Counted from the first letter of the stretch, positions 20,324-30,262 are shown. The stretch is DNA of 64,000 bases from Teichococcus aestuarii (GCF_003116135.1 NZ_PDOA01000003.1:434001-498000), one strand, 5' to 3'. A program made the numbers and translations. Notes: a model not told the origin generated them from the sequence alone.

Positions 20324-22195
20324 ATGAGCGGTAGCGGCAAGGACCTGACACGTCAGGAAGAGTTCAAGCGGGCCACCGCCGGCACGCTGCGCGCCATCGC
20401 GCGCAACGCCGAGGTGCAGGTGGCCTACCAGCCGGGGCCGTCCGGCCTCGCCGGCAAGCGGGCGCGGCTGCCGCTGCCGACCCGCGCCCTGCCGCCGGCC
20501 GAGATGGCCCGGCTGCGCGGCGCCGCGGATTCCATCGCGCTGCGCCTGCGCCACCATGACGAGGCCGCCCACGCCGCCCGCACCCCCGCCCGCCGCGAGG
20601 CGCGCGAGGTGTTCGACGCGCTGGAGCAGGCCCGCGTCGAGGTGATCGGCTCCCGGCTGATGCCGGGCGTGGCCGCCAACCTCGATGCCCGGCTGGCCGA
20701 GACCTGCGAGTCGGAAGGCTATGACCGGATGACGCGGAAGGACCAGCTGCCGCTGCCCGCCGCGCTCTCGCTGCTGGCGCGCGAGCGCCTCTCCGGCCAG
20801 GCCGCCCCCGCCGCCGCCCAGCGCATCCTCGACCTCTGGCGCGCCACGCTGGGCGACAAGGCCGAGGCCGCGCTCGACGAGATGGCCACCGCCAGCGAGG
20901 ACCAGGAGAAGTTCGCCCGCGCCGCCCGCAAGCTGCTCTCGGCCTTCGACCTGGTCGAGGCCGAGGTGGAGGCGGAGGCCGAGGAGGACGAGCAGGGCGA
21001 CGAGGGCAGCGAGACCTCCAGCCAGCAGGACAACTCCGCCGAGGGCGAGGCGCAGAGCCAGGAAAGCGACCCGACGCTCGGCGCCCAGCCCGAATCCATG
21101 CAGGGCGAGGGCGCCGAGGAGGAGGGCGAGACCCAGGAGGAGGAAGGTGTCGCCGCCGAGGGCGAGGACCGCCCGGGCGGCCCGCAGCAGCGCAAGGAGG
21201 TGGCCCCCTCCGACGATGCCTCCGCCTACCGCGCCTTCACCAAGAAGTTCGACGAGGAGATCGAGGCCGAGGATCTCTGCGACGCCGAGGAGCTGGCCCG
21301 CCTGCGCCAGCAGCTCGACCAGCAGCTCAGCCACCTGCAGGGCGTCGTCTCCAAGCTGGCCAACCGGCTGCAGCGCCGCCTGCTGGCGCAGCAGCAGCGC
21401 GCCTGGGAGTTCGACCTCGAGGAAGGGCAGCTCGATGCCGCGCGCCTGGCGCGGATCATCGTCAACCCGATGCTCTCCCTCTCCTACAAGCGGGAGCGGG
21501 AGGCGGATTTCCGCGACACCGTCGTCACCCTGCTGATCGACAATTCCGGTTCGATGCGCGGCCGCCCCATCTCGGTGGCCGCCATGTGCTGCGACATCCT
21601 GGCACGCACGCTGGAGCGCTGCTCGGTGAAGGTGGAGATCCTGGGCTTCACCACCCGCGCCTGGAAGGGCGGCCAGAGCCGCGAGCGCTGGGTGCAGGAA
21701 GGCAAGCCGCGCAACCCCGGCCGGCTGAACGATTTGCGCCACGTCATCTACAAGAGCGCCGACGCGCCCTGGCGCCGCGCCCGCAAGAATCTCGGGCTGA
21801 TGCTGCGCGAGGGTCTGCTCAAGGAGAACATCGACGGCGAGGCGCTGGACTGGGCCTACAAGCGCCTGATGATGCGCCCCGAGCGGCGCCGCATCCTGAT
21901 GGTGATCTCTGACGGCGCGCCGGTCGATGACAGCACGCTCTCCGTCAATCCGGGCAACTACCTGGAGCGCCACCTGCGCAAGGTGATCGGCGACATCGAG
22001 AACCGCGACATCGTCGAGCTGATCGCCATCGGCATCGGGCATGACGTGACGCGCTACTACCGCCGCGCCGTCACCATCGTCGATGCCGAGGAGCTGGGCG
22101 GCACGATGATGAAGAAGCTGGCGGAGCTGTTCGACGAGGACGCCGCCGCCGCCTTCCAGCGCGCGGCCACCGAGCGGGCGCCGCTGCTCGCGTGA
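20324..22195 (+). CDS. cobT: Cobaltochelatase subunit CobT
   Basis: 623 residues, the partner of CobS in the cobaltochelatase ring. An N-terminal helical half is followed by a very acidic Glu/Asp/Gln linker (about 215-290). The C-terminal von Willebrand A domain carries the MIDAS metal site DNSGSMRG with later Thr and SDGAPVDD positions. AGGGG (20313-20317), six bases upstream, supports the start. The VWA-AAA+ pairing parallels BchD/BchI. Confidence 0.95.
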   Translation: MSGSGKDLTRQEEFKRATAGTLRAIARNAEVQVAYQPGPSGLAGKRARLPLPTRALPPAEMARLRGAADSIALRLRHHDEAAHAARTPARREAREVFDALEQARVEVIGSRLMPGVAANLDARLAETCESEGYDRMTRKDQLPLPAALSLLARERLSGQAAPAAAQRILDLWRATLGDKAEAALDEMATASEDQEKFARAARKLLSAFDLVEAEVEAEAEEDEQGDEGSETSSQQDNSAEGEAQSQESDPTLGAQPESMQGEGAEEEGETQEEEGVAAEGEDRPGGPQQRKEVAPSDDASAYRAFTKKFDEEIEAEDLCDAEELARLRQQLDQQLSHLQGVVSKLANRLQRRLLAQQQRAWEFDLEEGQLDAARLARIIVNPMLSLSYKREREADFRDTVVTLLIDNSGSMRGRPISVAAMCCDILARTLERCSVKVEILGFTTRAWKGGQSRERWVQEGKPRNPGRLNDLRHVIYKSADAPWRRARKNLGLMLREGLLKENIDGEALDWAYKRLMMRPERRRILMVISDGAPVDDSTLSVNPGNYLERHLRKVIGDIENRDIVELIAIGIGHDVTRYYRRAVTIVDAEELGGTMMKKLAELFDEDAAAAFQRAATERAPLLA

Positions 22196-22228
22196 GCCGG
22201 CGGGCGGCGTGAGCAGGCAGGCGCGCGC

Positions 22229-23227
22229 GTGAACCGCCCGGGGCGGCGCGGCCTGCTGGCCGTGGCCGCGCTGGGCGGGCTCGGGGCCTGTGCCGCCCTG
22301 CGCCTGGGCGGCGCGCCGGCCACGCCCCTGCCGCCTCTCGACCTGCCGCCGGATTCGCCGCTCAAATCGCGCGGCGGGCTGCGGCTGAACCGGCATGTCA
22401 TCGGCTTCGGCGGCCTCTCCGGCCTGCATGTGGATGAGGCCCTGCGGCTGACCGCCATCAGCGATCTGGGCCGCTGGCTCCAGGCCGGTCTCCGGCTCGG
22501 GCCGGAAGGGCGGCCGGTGGCGCTGGAGGCGCTCGAGACCGGCCGGCTGGCCGGCGAGTTACCCATCCCCCTGCCCCGCAGCGTCGATGGCGATGCCGAA
22601 TCGCTGGCGCCACGGCCGGGGGGTGGCTGGCTGGTGGGGTTCGAGCGCCGCCACCGCGTCTGCGCCTACGACACGCTGCGCGAGGCGTGCCGGCCGATCG
22701 CCATGCCCCCGGCACTGCGCTTCGCGCCGAACAATGGCGGGCTGGAAAGCCTGGCTTTGCTGGCCGACGGGCGATGGCTGGCCATCACCGAGGCGCTGCC
22801 CGCCACAGGCGGCGCGGGGGCGGAGGACGGGGGAGACGTGCGCGCCTGGCTGGGCGAGCCCGGGCAGTGGCTGCCCCTCGCCTACCGCCCCACGCCCGGC
22901 TTCGTGCCCACCGGTGCCTGCGGCCTGGCCGATGGTGGCGCCCTGGTGGTGGAGCGGCGCTTCGGCCTGCCCCAGGGCTTCCAGGGCCGCCTGCTGCGCC
23001 TGCCCGCCGCAGCCCTGGCCACCGCCCGCGCGGAGACGGTGCTGGAGGCCGAGACCCTGCTGCCCGAGACGGCCCTGCCCGGCGAGAACTGGGAGGGGGT
23101 GGCCAGCTTCCGCCATGCCGGGCAGACCTGGGTCGCCCTGCTGGCCGACGACAACGAGCTGTTCTTCCAGGAGGGGCTGCTGCTGCTCTTCACCCTCCGC
23201 GACGGCGGCGCCGCTCCCGGCGCCTAG
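22229..23227 (+). CDS. Phytase-like/esterase-like beta-propeller protein, exported
   Basis: 332 residues, GTG start. The N-terminus combines an Arg-rich start and hydrophobic core ending LGAC, a possible Tat signal or lipobox. The body matches the phytase-like family (PF13449 type): GFGGLSGLHVDE, SDLGRWL, DAESLAPRPGGGWLVGFERRHR, NNGGLESLALLADGRWLAITEA and LLADDNELFFQEGLLLLF. The true substrate is unknown; few members are real phytases. It follows cobT by 33 bp, an arrangement I recall from other alphaproteobacteria. It ends overlapping the stop of the convergent gene. Confidence 0.8.
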   Translation: MNRPGRRGLLAVAALGGLGACAALRLGGAPATPLPPLDLPPDSPLKSRGGLRLNRHVIGFGGLSGLHVDEALRLTAISDLGRWLQAGLRLGPEGRPVALEALETGRLAGELPIPLPRSVDGDAESLAPRPGGGWLVGFERRHRVCAYDTLREACRPIAMPPALRFAPNNGGLESLALLADGRWLAITEALPATGGAGAEDGGDVRAWLGEPGQWLPLAYRPTPGFVPTGACGLADGGALVVERRFGLPQGFQGRLLRLPAAALATARAETVLEAETLLPETALPGENWEGVASFRHAGQTWVALLADDNELFFQEGLLLLFTLRDGGAAPGA

Positions 23228-24117
23228 CCGCCTCCGGCCTGGAGGGGCAGGGCCGCCCGCCCGGTGCCGGCCTGCACCGCCTCCGGCGCATTGCCGGCAG
23301 GGGCGACATCGGTACCGGCCGGGGCGGGGAGCAGGACGGCGGGCGTGCCCGGCGGGCCGTCCTGCGCGATGTGCAGCAAGCAGCGCCGTGGCAGGGTCAT
23401 CCAGGTGCGGGCCCCGATGCCCTGCACCGCCTCCACCGTCAGCTCGCCCTCATGGGCGCGCAGGAGCTGGCGGGCCACCAGCAGCCCCAGGGCCAGCCCC
23501 CGCGTGCCATCGCCGGCGGCGCTTTGGCCGAGATCCCCGGCGGCCAGCCCCGCCCCCTCATCCTCGACCAGGATGGTCAGCGTCTCCTCCGCCTGCACCA
23601 GCTGCAGGATGATCGGGTCGCCCTCGCGCGTGTGGCGGATGGCGCGGGTCAGCACCTGCAGCAGCGCGCCGCGGAGCGCGCGGCGGTCGGCCCGCAGGAT
23701 CAGCGCGGCGAGGTCGGGCGCGACGCGCCATTGCCGCGTGCCGGGCGCCATGGCCAGCGAGACCTGCTCGATCACCTCGCGCAGCAGCGGCGCCAGGGAG
23801 ACGCACTCCTCCCGCAGCCGGCGGGGAGCGGCGGTGCTGGCGGCCAGGTCGTGCACGTCGGCGGCCAGGCAGAGCAGCGCGCGCGCATGGCCTTCCGCGC
23901 CGCCCTGCGCCAGCTGCGGGCTCTGGCCCAGCAGGGACAGGCCGAGCGTGTGCAGCTCCTGCGCGAACAGGTCGAGATGCCGGGTCCGCTGCGCCACCTC
24001 CTGCTCCATCTCGATGACCCGGCGCTGCGCGCGGTGGCGCTCGCGCTCGGCCATGAAGAGCAGCAGGCCCACGCCGGAAAGCAGGCCCATCAGGACAATC
24101 AGGGAAAAAGTCGCCAT
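23224..24117 (-). CDS. Degenerate histidine-kinase-like membrane protein
   Basis: 297 residues. One N-terminal transmembrane helix (FSLIVLMGLLSGVGLLLFM) is followed by a coiled coil and a HisKA-like segment. There, FAQELHTLGLSLLG aligns with the usual SHELRTPLxSILG box, so the phospho-accepting His is Gln. The HATPase domain keeps a G1-like EDEGAGL and a G2-like GTRGLALGLLVARQL. Its N box reads LTRAIRHT where SNAIRHT is expected, so the Mg-binding Asn is Arg. It may be a pseudokinase or a nucleotide-binding scaffold. It is downstream of rpmB, beyond a terminator, so likely independent. Confidence 0.75.
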   Translation of the reverse strand: MATFSLIVLMGLLSGVGLLLFMAERERHRAQRRVIEMEQEVAQRTRHLDLFAQELHTLGLSLLGQSPQLAQGGAEGHARALLCLAADVHDLAASTAAPRRLREECVSLAPLLREVIEQVSLAMAPGTRQWRVAPDLAALILRADRRALRGALLQVLTRAIRHTREGDPIILQLVQAEETLTILVEDEGAGLAAGDLGQSAAGDGTRGLALGLLVARQLLRAHEGELTVEAVQGIGARTWMTLPRRCLLHIAQDGPPGTPAVLLPAPAGTDVAPAGNAPEAVQAGTGRAALPLQAGGG

Positions 24118-24140
24118 GCGCTCATGCTGCGCGACGGACC

Positions 24141-24181
24141 CGAAGAAAAAGTAAACGCGCCCCGCTCAGGCGGGGCGCGTT
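24141..24181 (-). terminator. Strong intrinsic terminator of rpmB
   Basis: A perfect 12 bp stem AACGCGCCCCGC / GCGGGGCGCGTT (24154-24165 and 24170-24181) with a 4-base loop. On the minus strand it is followed by TACTTTTTCTTC. It sits between rpmB and the kinase-like gene. Confidence 0.85.
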
Positions 24182-24225
24182 CGCATCATCGGTCCATGCA
24201 CCGCGCGCAGGGCGCGGGAGGCGCG

Positions 24226-24528
24226 TCAGGCCGCGGCGGCGGCCTTCTTCTCCTGCGCCTTCAGGATGCGGCGCTTCAGGGTCAGCGCCTCGGCCGGCAG
24301 CTTCCGGTCGGCGGTGCCGAGCAGGAAGGAGTCCAGGCCGCCATTGTGCTCCACGGTGCGGATGCCGTTGGTGGAGATGCGGATCTGCACGGAGGTGCCG
24401 AGCACGTCGGAGAAGAACGAGGTTTCCTGCAGGTTCGGCAGGAAACGGCGACGCGTCTTGTTGTTGGCGTGGCTGACGTTGTTGCCCGTCAGCACGCCCT
24501 TGCCGGTGATGCCGCAACGGCGAGCCAT
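24226..24528 (-). CDS. rpmB: 50S ribosomal protein L28
   Basis: 100 residues beginning [20 protein letters not shown], with the basic [11 protein letters not shown] segment and [18 protein letters not shown]. This is the longer alphaproteobacterial L28 with an Ala/Lys tail. The start at 24528 has AAGGG eight bases upstream; the upstream in-frame ATG 24543 is not conserved. The gene has its own promoter and terminator, so it is monocistronic. Confidence 0.97.
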   Translation of the reverse strand: MARRCGITGKGVLTGNNVSHANNKTRRRFLPNLQETSFFSDVLGTSVQIRISTNGIRTVEHNGGLDSFLLGTADRKLPAEALTLKRRILKAQEKKAAAAA

Positions 24529-24596
24529 GGCGCTACCCTTCAATCGGAGCGGGGTCGCGGCACAGACCGCACACCCAGTGTGAAAAACAGAGGGGG

Positions 24597-24625
24597 CGTA
24601 TGGCCCGCCTCCCCGCGAGAGTCAA
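24597..24625 (-). promoter_or_regulatory. Predicted sigma70 promoter of rpmB
   Basis: Minus strand TTGACT (24620-24625) is followed by a 17-base spacer and CATACG (24597-24602), about 70 bases upstream of the rpmB start codon. The -35 matches 5/6. The -10 is weaker, as often in GC-rich alphaproteobacteria. Confidence 0.55.
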
Positions 24626-24680
24626 GGATTCGACGGCCCCGCGGCGGCGGAAATCCTGGCCGCGCGGGCGCCTGCCGGCT

Positions 24681-24944
24681 TCAGAGATCGTTGCCGGACG
24701 GCGGCCCCTGGCGCATCTCGGCCAGCTCCCCCGCCTCGACCGAGGCCAGCGCGCTGCGCAGCACGTTGGCGATCGCCTCGTCGCGCATGCTGCGCGCCAT
24801 CAGCCCGAGCGCGCCGCCGAGCAGGGCGGAGGCGACCGAGATCGGCGCGATCTTCTGCTCGATCATGTATTCGATCGCCTTGTCCACCACGGACCCGGCA
24901 TGGCTGAGATCTTCCGGGGCCACCCCCTGCGGATCGAGTTGCAT
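24681..24944 (-). CDS. Small helical protein, unrecognised
   Basis: 87 residues: a Gln/Asp-rich start, AIEYMIEQKIAPISVASALLGGALGLMARSM as an amphipathic to hydrophobic helix, then a charged tail. It is a plausible conserved hypothetical because it has balanced composition unlike the surrounding shadow frames. An AGG-containing sequence precedes the ATG. It sits between rpmB's promoter and the ABC exporter on the same strand. No function assigned. Confidence 0.6.
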   Translation of the reverse strand: MQLDPQGVAPEDLSHAGSVVDKAIEYMIEQKIAPISVASALLGGALGLMARSMRDEAIANVLRSALASVEAGELAEMRQGPPSGNDL

Positions 24945-25051
24945 CTGGTGCCCTCCTGATACGGTCCGGTCACATAGTCACACTGGCGGGGAAGCAAAAG
25001 AGCACGGGCGCAAAAGAGCAGGGGGCGCAAAAGGCGGGCGGAACGCGCCGC

Positions 25052-26947
25052 TCACAGGCGCGGGTCGTGCGCCGGGCGCCGCCCCGCATCCGCCTCCACC
25101 CCGGCGGCGCGCGCCGCCTCCTGCGCCGCCGCCGCCGCCTCGGCCGCCGCCACTGCCTCGGACTGGCGGCGCCACATCTGCGCGTAGAGGCCATCGGCCG
25201 CCATCAGCGCCGTGTGGTTGCCGCGCTCGGCGATCTGCCCGTCCTGCAGCACGATGATCTCGTCCGCCTCCACCACGGTGGAGAGGCGGTGGGCGATGAC
25301 CAGCGTGGTGCGCCCGGCCGAGACGCCGCGCAGGGCCGCCTGGATCTCCTGCTCGGTGCGCGTGTCGAGCGCGCTCGTCGCCTCGTCCAGGATCAGCACG
25401 CGCGGGTCCTTCAGGATGGTGCGGGCGATCGCCACGCGCTGCTTCTCGCCGCCCGAGAGCTTCAGGCCGCGCTCGCCCACGCGGGTGTCGTAGCCATCCG
25501 GCAGGCGGAGGACGAAGTCATGCACCTGGGCGAGCTTCGCGGCCGCCACCACCTCCTCCTCGGAGGCGCCGGGGCGGCCATAGGCGATGTTGTAGCGGAT
25601 GGTGTCGTTGAACAGCACCGTGTCCTGCGGCACCACGCCGACGGCGGCGCGCAGGCTCTCCTGCGTCACGCTCCGGATATCCTGGCCATCGAGCAGGATC
25701 TCGCCGCTCTGGGCGTCGTAGAAGCGGAACAGCAGGCGAGAGATGGTGGACTTGCCGGCGCCGGTGGGGCCGACGATGGCCAGCGTCCGCCCCGCCGGGA
25801 CGCTCAGCGAGACACCCTTGAGGATGGTGCGGTCCGGCCGGTAGCCGAAGCGGATGTCGCGGAACTCCAGCGCGCCGGGGCCTGCGGCGAGCGGCGGCGC
25901 GCCGGGGGCGTCGGCCACCTCCTGCTTCTCGCGCATCAGGGTGAACATGGCCTCCATGTCCACCAGCCCCTGCTTCAACTCGCGATAGACGAAGCCCAGG
26001 AAGTTCAGCGGCAGGTAGAGCTGGATCAGGTAGGTGTTCACCAGCACGAAATCGCCCACCGACATGCTGCCACTGGCGACACCGCGCGCGGCCATCAGCA
26101 TCACCGCCGTCAGGCCGATGGCGATGATCGCCGCCTGGCCCATGTTCAGGTAGTTCAGCGTCACCTCGGAGCGGGTGTAGGCGGCCTCGTAGCGCGCGAG
26201 GGAGGAATCGTAGCGCCGCTCCTCGTGCTTCTCGTTGCCGAAATACTTCACCGTCTCGTAGTTCAGCAGGCTGTCGATGGCCTTGGTGTTGGCCTCCTGG
26301 TCCATCTCGTTCATGGCGCGGCGGAAGCGCAGCCGCCAATCGGTGAAGACCAGGGTGAAGGCGATGTAGAGCCCGATCGTCAGCAGCGTGACGAGGGCGA
26401 AGCTGGCGTCGAACAGCCCCCACAGGATGCCCGCGACGAGCAGGATCTCGATCAGCGTGGGGATGATGTTGAACAGCATGAAGTCGAGGACGAAGTTGAT
26501 GCCCCGCGTGCCGCGCTCGATGACGCGGCTCATGCCGCCCGTCTGCCGGTCCAGGTGGAAGCGGAGCGACAGGGCGTGCAGGTGGCGGAACACGTTGAGC
26601 GCGATGACCCGCCCCGCCCGCGCCTGCACGCGGGTGAAGACGGCGTCGCGCAGCTCCGCCATCCAGGAGGAGGTGATGCGCAGCAGGCCATAGGCCAGCA
26701 CGAGGGCCACGGGCACGGTGGCGATGGCGGCGGCGGTGCCGGCCTGCGGCCCCAGCGCGTCCACGGCGCGGGCATAGGCGATCGGCACCACCACGTTGGC
26801 GCCCTTGGCGAGCACCATGAGGATCAGCGCGACGACGACGCGGGCGCGCAGCCCCGGCTCGTTGCGGGGCCAGAGATAGGGGGCGAGGGTCAGCAGCGTT
26901 TGGAAGTGGCCGCGCGGACGGGCCGGCGCGGCAGGGGAAGCGGGCAC
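25052..26947 (-). CDS. ATM1/HMT-type ABC exporter (fused membrane and ATPase)
   Basis: 631-residue half-transporter. Six transmembrane helices (about 30-330) contain the ATM1-type ERGTRGINFVLDFMLFN and NYETVKYFGNEKHEERRYD. The NBD has Walker A GPTGAGKST, Q-loop VVPQDTVLFNDTI, signature LSGGEKQR, Walker B VLILDEATSALD and the H-loop AHRLSTV. The family exports glutathione-linked Fe-S or heavy-metal conjugates. GTG 26947 is chosen because GGAG lies eight bases upstream and homology begins soon after. The Ala-rich C-terminal extension is probably disordered. Confidence 0.93.
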   Translation of the reverse strand: MPASPAAPARPRGHFQTLLTLAPYLWPRNEPGLRARVVVALILMVLAKGANVVVPIAYARAVDALGPQAGTAAAIATVPVALVLAYGLLRITSSWMAELRDAVFTRVQARAGRVIALNVFRHLHALSLRFHLDRQTGGMSRVIERGTRGINFVLDFMLFNIIPTLIEILLVAGILWGLFDASFALVTLLTIGLYIAFTLVFTDWRLRFRRAMNEMDQEANTKAIDSLLNYETVKYFGNEKHEERRYDSSLARYEAAYTRSEVTLNYLNMGQAAIIAIGLTAVMLMAARGVASGSMSVGDFVLVNTYLIQLYLPLNFLGFVYRELKQGLVDMEAMFTLMREKQEVADAPGAPPLAAGPGALEFRDIRFGYRPDRTILKGVSLSVPAGRTLAIVGPTGAGKSTISRLLFRFYDAQSGEILLDGQDIRSVTQESLRAAVGVVPQDTVLFNDTIRYNIAYGRPGASEEEVVAAAKLAQVHDFVLRLPDGYDTRVGERGLKLSGGEKQRVAIARTILKDPRVLILDEATSALDTRTEQEIQAALRGVSAGRTTLVIAHRLSTVVEADEIIVLQDGQIAERGNHTALMAADGLYAQMWRRQSEAVAAAEAAAAAQEAARAAGVEADAGRRPAHDPRL

Positions 26948-27064
26948 GGGGCAATCTCCAGTCGGTCGGGCGTTACATGGCGCCCGCCACCGGCAGCGGC
27001 AATGCACCGCGCCGCATCCGGGCGGCGCGCATGCCCCCGGCACATGGCCCGCCCCCCAGCCCGT

Positions 27065-27112
27065 CTGGGCGGTCGGCTGGGCGGTCGGCTGGGCGGTCGG
27101 CTGGGCGGCCCG
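27065..27112 (+). repeat. 12 bp tandem repeat upstream of the NUDIX gene
   Basis: CTGGGCGGTCGG is repeated three times exactly (27065-27100), plus a fourth partial copy. It lies in the 204 bp divergent gap between the ABC exporter and NUDIX genes, so it would sit in the promoter/leader zone of one or both. Confidence 0.85.
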
Positions 27113-27151
27113 GCCGGGCGGAAGGCATTGCCGCCGGCGCGCGGCGGCGGC

Positions 27152-28036
27152 ATGAGGGAGGGCATGCCCATCCCCGCCTCCACGGGCTTCGCCCGCCACA
27201 TCGCCGCCTGCAACAACCTGGCCTCGCCCGCCGGGCTGATCCCCTTCCGCATCGGCGCCGAGCAGGTCGGCTGGCTGTCGCCGGAACTGGCCCGCTGGCT
27301 GGCCTTCCGCCCGCGTGACTTCCATTTCGATGGCGAGGGCGTCTCGCTGGCTGGCCGGCTGCGGGGCGCGGCCGCGCGCGGCGCGGCCCTGGCCGAGGCG
27401 GCGAAGGGGCTGGAGAAGGCCGGCTACCTGCGCGTGCGCGGCGAGCCCTTCGACGTGCGCGCGACGCCCGAAGGGCCGGTGCTGGCCACGCTGGACCGCG
27501 GCGCCGTGCCAGCCTTCGGCGTGCTGGCGCAGGGGGTGCACCTGAACGGGCTGGTGCGCCGGGCCGACGGGCTGCATGTCTGGATCGGCAAGCGGGCGCG
27601 GGACAAGGCGGTGGCGCCCGGCCAGTGGGACAACCTGGTGGCCGGCGGCACCCCCGCCGGGCTGGATGCCTGGGAGACGCTGGTGAAGGAGGGCGCCGAG
27701 GAGGCCGGCCTGCCGCCCGAGCTGGTGGCCGGAGCGCGGCCCACGGGCCGCATCTCCTACATCATGCGCCAGGCCGATGGCGGGCTGCGGCGCGACATCC
27801 TGCATGTCTACGACCTGGAGCTGCCCGAGGACTTCACCCCCACCCCGCATGACGACGAGGTGGAGCATTTCGAGCTGTGGCCCATCGCCCGCGTGCTGGA
27901 GGTGGTGCGGGATACGGACAGCGTGAAGTTCAACGTCAACCTGGTGCTGATCGACCTGCTGCTGCGCGAGGGGCTGATCGACCCCGCGAGCGCCGAGGGG
28001 CACTCGCTGCGCAACGGGCTGCAGGCCGGCGCCTGA
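27152..28036 (+). CDS. DUF4743 NUDIX hydrolase (yeast YJR142W/Tnr3-like)
   Basis: 294 residues. An N-terminal DUF4743 region (HIAACNNLASPAGLIPFRIG) precedes a NUDIX domain. The box reads GGTPAGLDAWETLVKEGAEEAGL: the EE pair and glycine are kept, while the usual Arg is Lys and the first Glu is absent, as I recall for this subfamily. It also has HVYDLELPEDF and HDDEVEHFELW. Relatives in yeast act on oxidised thiamine diphosphates, so a cofactor-cleaning role is possible (inference). ATG 27164 is an alternative start. Confidence 0.85.
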   Translation: MREGMPIPASTGFARHIAACNNLASPAGLIPFRIGAEQVGWLSPELARWLAFRPRDFHFDGEGVSLAGRLRGAAARGAALAEAAKGLEKAGYLRVRGEPFDVRATPEGPVLATLDRGAVPAFGVLAQGVHLNGLVRRADGLHVWIGKRARDKAVAPGQWDNLVAGGTPAGLDAWETLVKEGAEEAGLPPELVAGARPTGRISYIMRQADGGLRRDILHVYDLELPEDFTPTPHDDEVEHFELWPIARVLEVVRDTDSVKFNVNLVLIDLLLREGLIDPASAEGHSLRNGLQAGA

Positions 28037-28057
28037 GGCGGCGCCGGCCGCCACGCC

Positions 28058-30136
28058 TCAGGCGGCGCGGATCGCGCTGAGGAAGCGCTCCATCTGCCCG
28101 CGCAGCGCCTCGGAGCGCTGCGCCAGCTCGCCGGAGGCGGCGCGCACCTCGCCGGCGGCGGTGCCGGTGCGCTCGGCATCGGCGCTGACGCCCATCGCGT
28201 GGCGGGAGGCGGCATCCGTGCCGGTGGCCGCCTCGGCCACGGCGCGGCCGATCTCCTGCGTGGCTTCCGCCTGCTGCCCGGCGGCCTCGGCCACCTGGGC
28301 GGTGGCGCGGTTCAGCCCCTCGATGATCCCGGCGATGGCGCCGATCGCCTGCACCGTCCGCTGCGTCTCGGTCTGCATGCCGGCGATCTGCTGGCCGATC
28401 TCCTCGGTGGCCTTGGCCGTCTGGCTGGCCAGGTTCTTCACCTCGGACGCCACCACGGCGAAGCCCTTGCCCGCCTCCCCCGCCCGCGCCGCCTCGATCG
28501 TGGCGTTCAGCGCCAGCAGGTTGGTCTGGCTGGCGATGTCGGCGATCAGCTTCACCACGTCGCCGATGCGGTCGGCGGCGTCGGAGAGGCCGCGCACGGT
28601 CTGCCCGGCGCGCTCGGCGGCGGCCACGGCGGAGCGCGCCTGGCCGGCGCCGTCGCGCACCTGGCGCGCCACCTCGGCGATGCTGGCGGCCAGCTCCTCG
28701 GCCGCGGCGGCCACGGTCTGCACATTGGCGCTGGCCTGCCGGGCGGCCTCCGCCACGTCGCCGGCATGGCGGGTGCCGTCCTGGGCGATGCCGGCCATGC
28801 TGGCGGCGGTGGCGTCCAGCTCGGTGGCGGCGGAGGCGACCACGCGCAGCATGCCCGCCGTCTCCTCCTCGAAGTGGTTGAGCAGCAGGTCGACCCGCTT
28901 GGCGCGCTCCAGCTCGGCCTGCTGGGCCTGCTGCTGGGCCTGCTGCATCGCCAGCCGCTGCCGCGAGCCCTCGCGCAGCGTCTCGATGGCGCGCGCCATC
29001 TCGCCCAGCTCGTCCGTGCGGGCGTGGCCGGGCACGGCCACCTCCAGGCTGCCCTGGGCGATGCGGGACAGGGTGGCGGTGAGCGCCCGCAGCGGCTGCA
29101 CCAGGCGGCGCATCAGCAGCAGCAGGCCGCCGAGGACGACGGCCAGGGTCAGGGCCACCAGCCCCAGCGCCATCGCCAGCCGCAGCCGGGCGGAGCCGGT
29201 GGCCTCCTCGGTCATCGCCATCGCCTCGTCCAGCGCGGCGTCGCGCAGGTCGAGCAGCCGCAACTGCATGGGCGTGATCTCGCGGCGCAGCGCGTTGCTG
29301 TCGGCAGGCCAGGTGCCGGGCGGCGCGACGCGATCCAGATTCGCCGCCGCCAGGTCGCTCAGCTGCCGGATCCGGCCATTCAGCGCCTCGTTCAGGCTGC
29401 CATACCGGCCGGCCGCCTCCTGCAGCCGCGGCCGGTCGCGCAGCACATCGACCAGGTGCAGCGCGCTCTGCTGCGATTGCCGGGCCTCGCCCAGCTGGCC
29501 CTGCAGGGCATGGAAGGCGGCGCGCTCCACCGGCAGGCCGTTCACCCAGCCATAGAGCGCGGTCAGGTTGCGGCCCGTCACGTCGCGCTGCTGCATCACG
29601 GCCCGGGCCAGTTCCAGCGGCAGCATCAGCTCCGGCTGGCGCACCGCCAGCAGGCGGACCAGCGTGTCGCCCTGCGCGGTCACGCCATCCATCAGGGTGG
29701 CGCGCGCCTGCCGCAGATCGGTGGCCAGGGTGGGGTCGCGCTGCGGCAGGGGGCGCACGAACTCGGCCTCGGCGCGGCGGCGCAGCGTGGCCATGGTCTG
29801 GGTGAGCTGCCGCGTCACCGACAGCGCCGCCTCCCCGAGCGAGGAGGCGGGCAGCCTCTCCGCCATCAGCGCAAGCTGCTGGTCCGCCACCGGCACGGTG
29901 GCGCGCAGCGTCGGCATGTCCGGCGCGGGGCTGGTGGCGGAGCTGGCATATTGCCCGACCTCGATGGTCAGCGCGGTCTGCGCGCGCTGCAGGGCGCTGA
30001 GGGCACGGGTATCGAGCATCGCCTGGTTGGCCTGCCGCCAGTCGCCGAAGGCCTGGCCGGCCAGCACCAGGGAGGCCAGCGCGCCTGGCAGGGCTACAGC
30101 GCAGAAGCCGGCCAGGAAGAGAGTACGAATGCGCAT
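28058..30136 (-). CDS. Methyl-accepting chemotaxis protein
   Basis: 692 residues. TM1 lies near residues 7-27, followed by a long helical periplasmic sensor region and TM2 around 310-330 ([16 protein letters not shown]). A HAMP domain follows ([22 protein letters not shown]), then a cytoplasmic signalling hairpin with the highly conserved tip [22 protein letters not shown]. No C-terminal CheR pentapeptide is seen. It signals to CheA/CheW; no che gene is nearby and the ligand is unknown. ATG 30136 is preferred to GTG 30151, which has no spacing for a ribosome site. Confidence 0.94.
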   Translation of the reverse strand: MRIRTLFLAGFCAVALPGALASLVLAGQAFGDWRQANQAMLDTRALSALQRAQTALTIEVGQYASSATSPAPDMPTLRATVPVADQQLALMAERLPASSLGEAALSVTRQLTQTMATLRRRAEAEFVRPLPQRDPTLATDLRQARATLMDGVTAQGDTLVRLLAVRQPELMLPLELARAVMQQRDVTGRNLTALYGWVNGLPVERAAFHALQGQLGEARQSQQSALHLVDVLRDRPRLQEAAGRYGSLNEALNGRIRQLSDLAAANLDRVAPPGTWPADSNALRREITPMQLRLLDLRDAALDEAMAMTEEATGSARLRLAMALGLVALTLAVVLGGLLLLMRRLVQPLRALTATLSRIAQGSLEVAVPGHARTDELGEMARAIETLREGSRQRLAMQQAQQQAQQAELERAKRVDLLLNHFEEETAGMLRVVASAATELDATAASMAGIAQDGTRHAGDVAEAARQASANVQTVAAAAEELAASIAEVARQVRDGAGQARSAVAAAERAGQTVRGLSDAADRIGDVVKLIADIASQTNLLALNATIEAARAGEAGKGFAVVASEVKNLASQTAKATEEIGQQIAGMQTETQRTVQAIGAIAGIIEGLNRATAQVAEAAGQQAEATQEIGRAVAEAATGTDAASRHAMGVSADAERTGTAAGEVRAASGELAQRSEALRGQMERFLSAIRAA

Positions 30137-30262
30137 ATGCCCGAAGCCCACTTCAGCAGAGAGGGTCTGGCTTAGCGCGGAGTCATAAACGGAAAATTAC
30201 CGGATCGCGGCCGCCAGTGCCGACAAGGCACCGGCGGCGGCCGGATCAGCGCAGTGGCCGGA

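Noticed and set aside
18380-22429. A 1349-codon minus-strand frame across the J-domain, cobS and cobT genes
   Set aside because: It crosses three well-supported plus-strand genes and has a Gly/Ala/Leu-rich composition typical of antisense shadows.
25067-28036. Plus-strand frame spanning the ABC exporter as part of the NUDIX gene
   Set aside because: Only the last 294 codons resemble a protein family; the upstream part is antisense to the ABC exporter. The start was placed at 27152.
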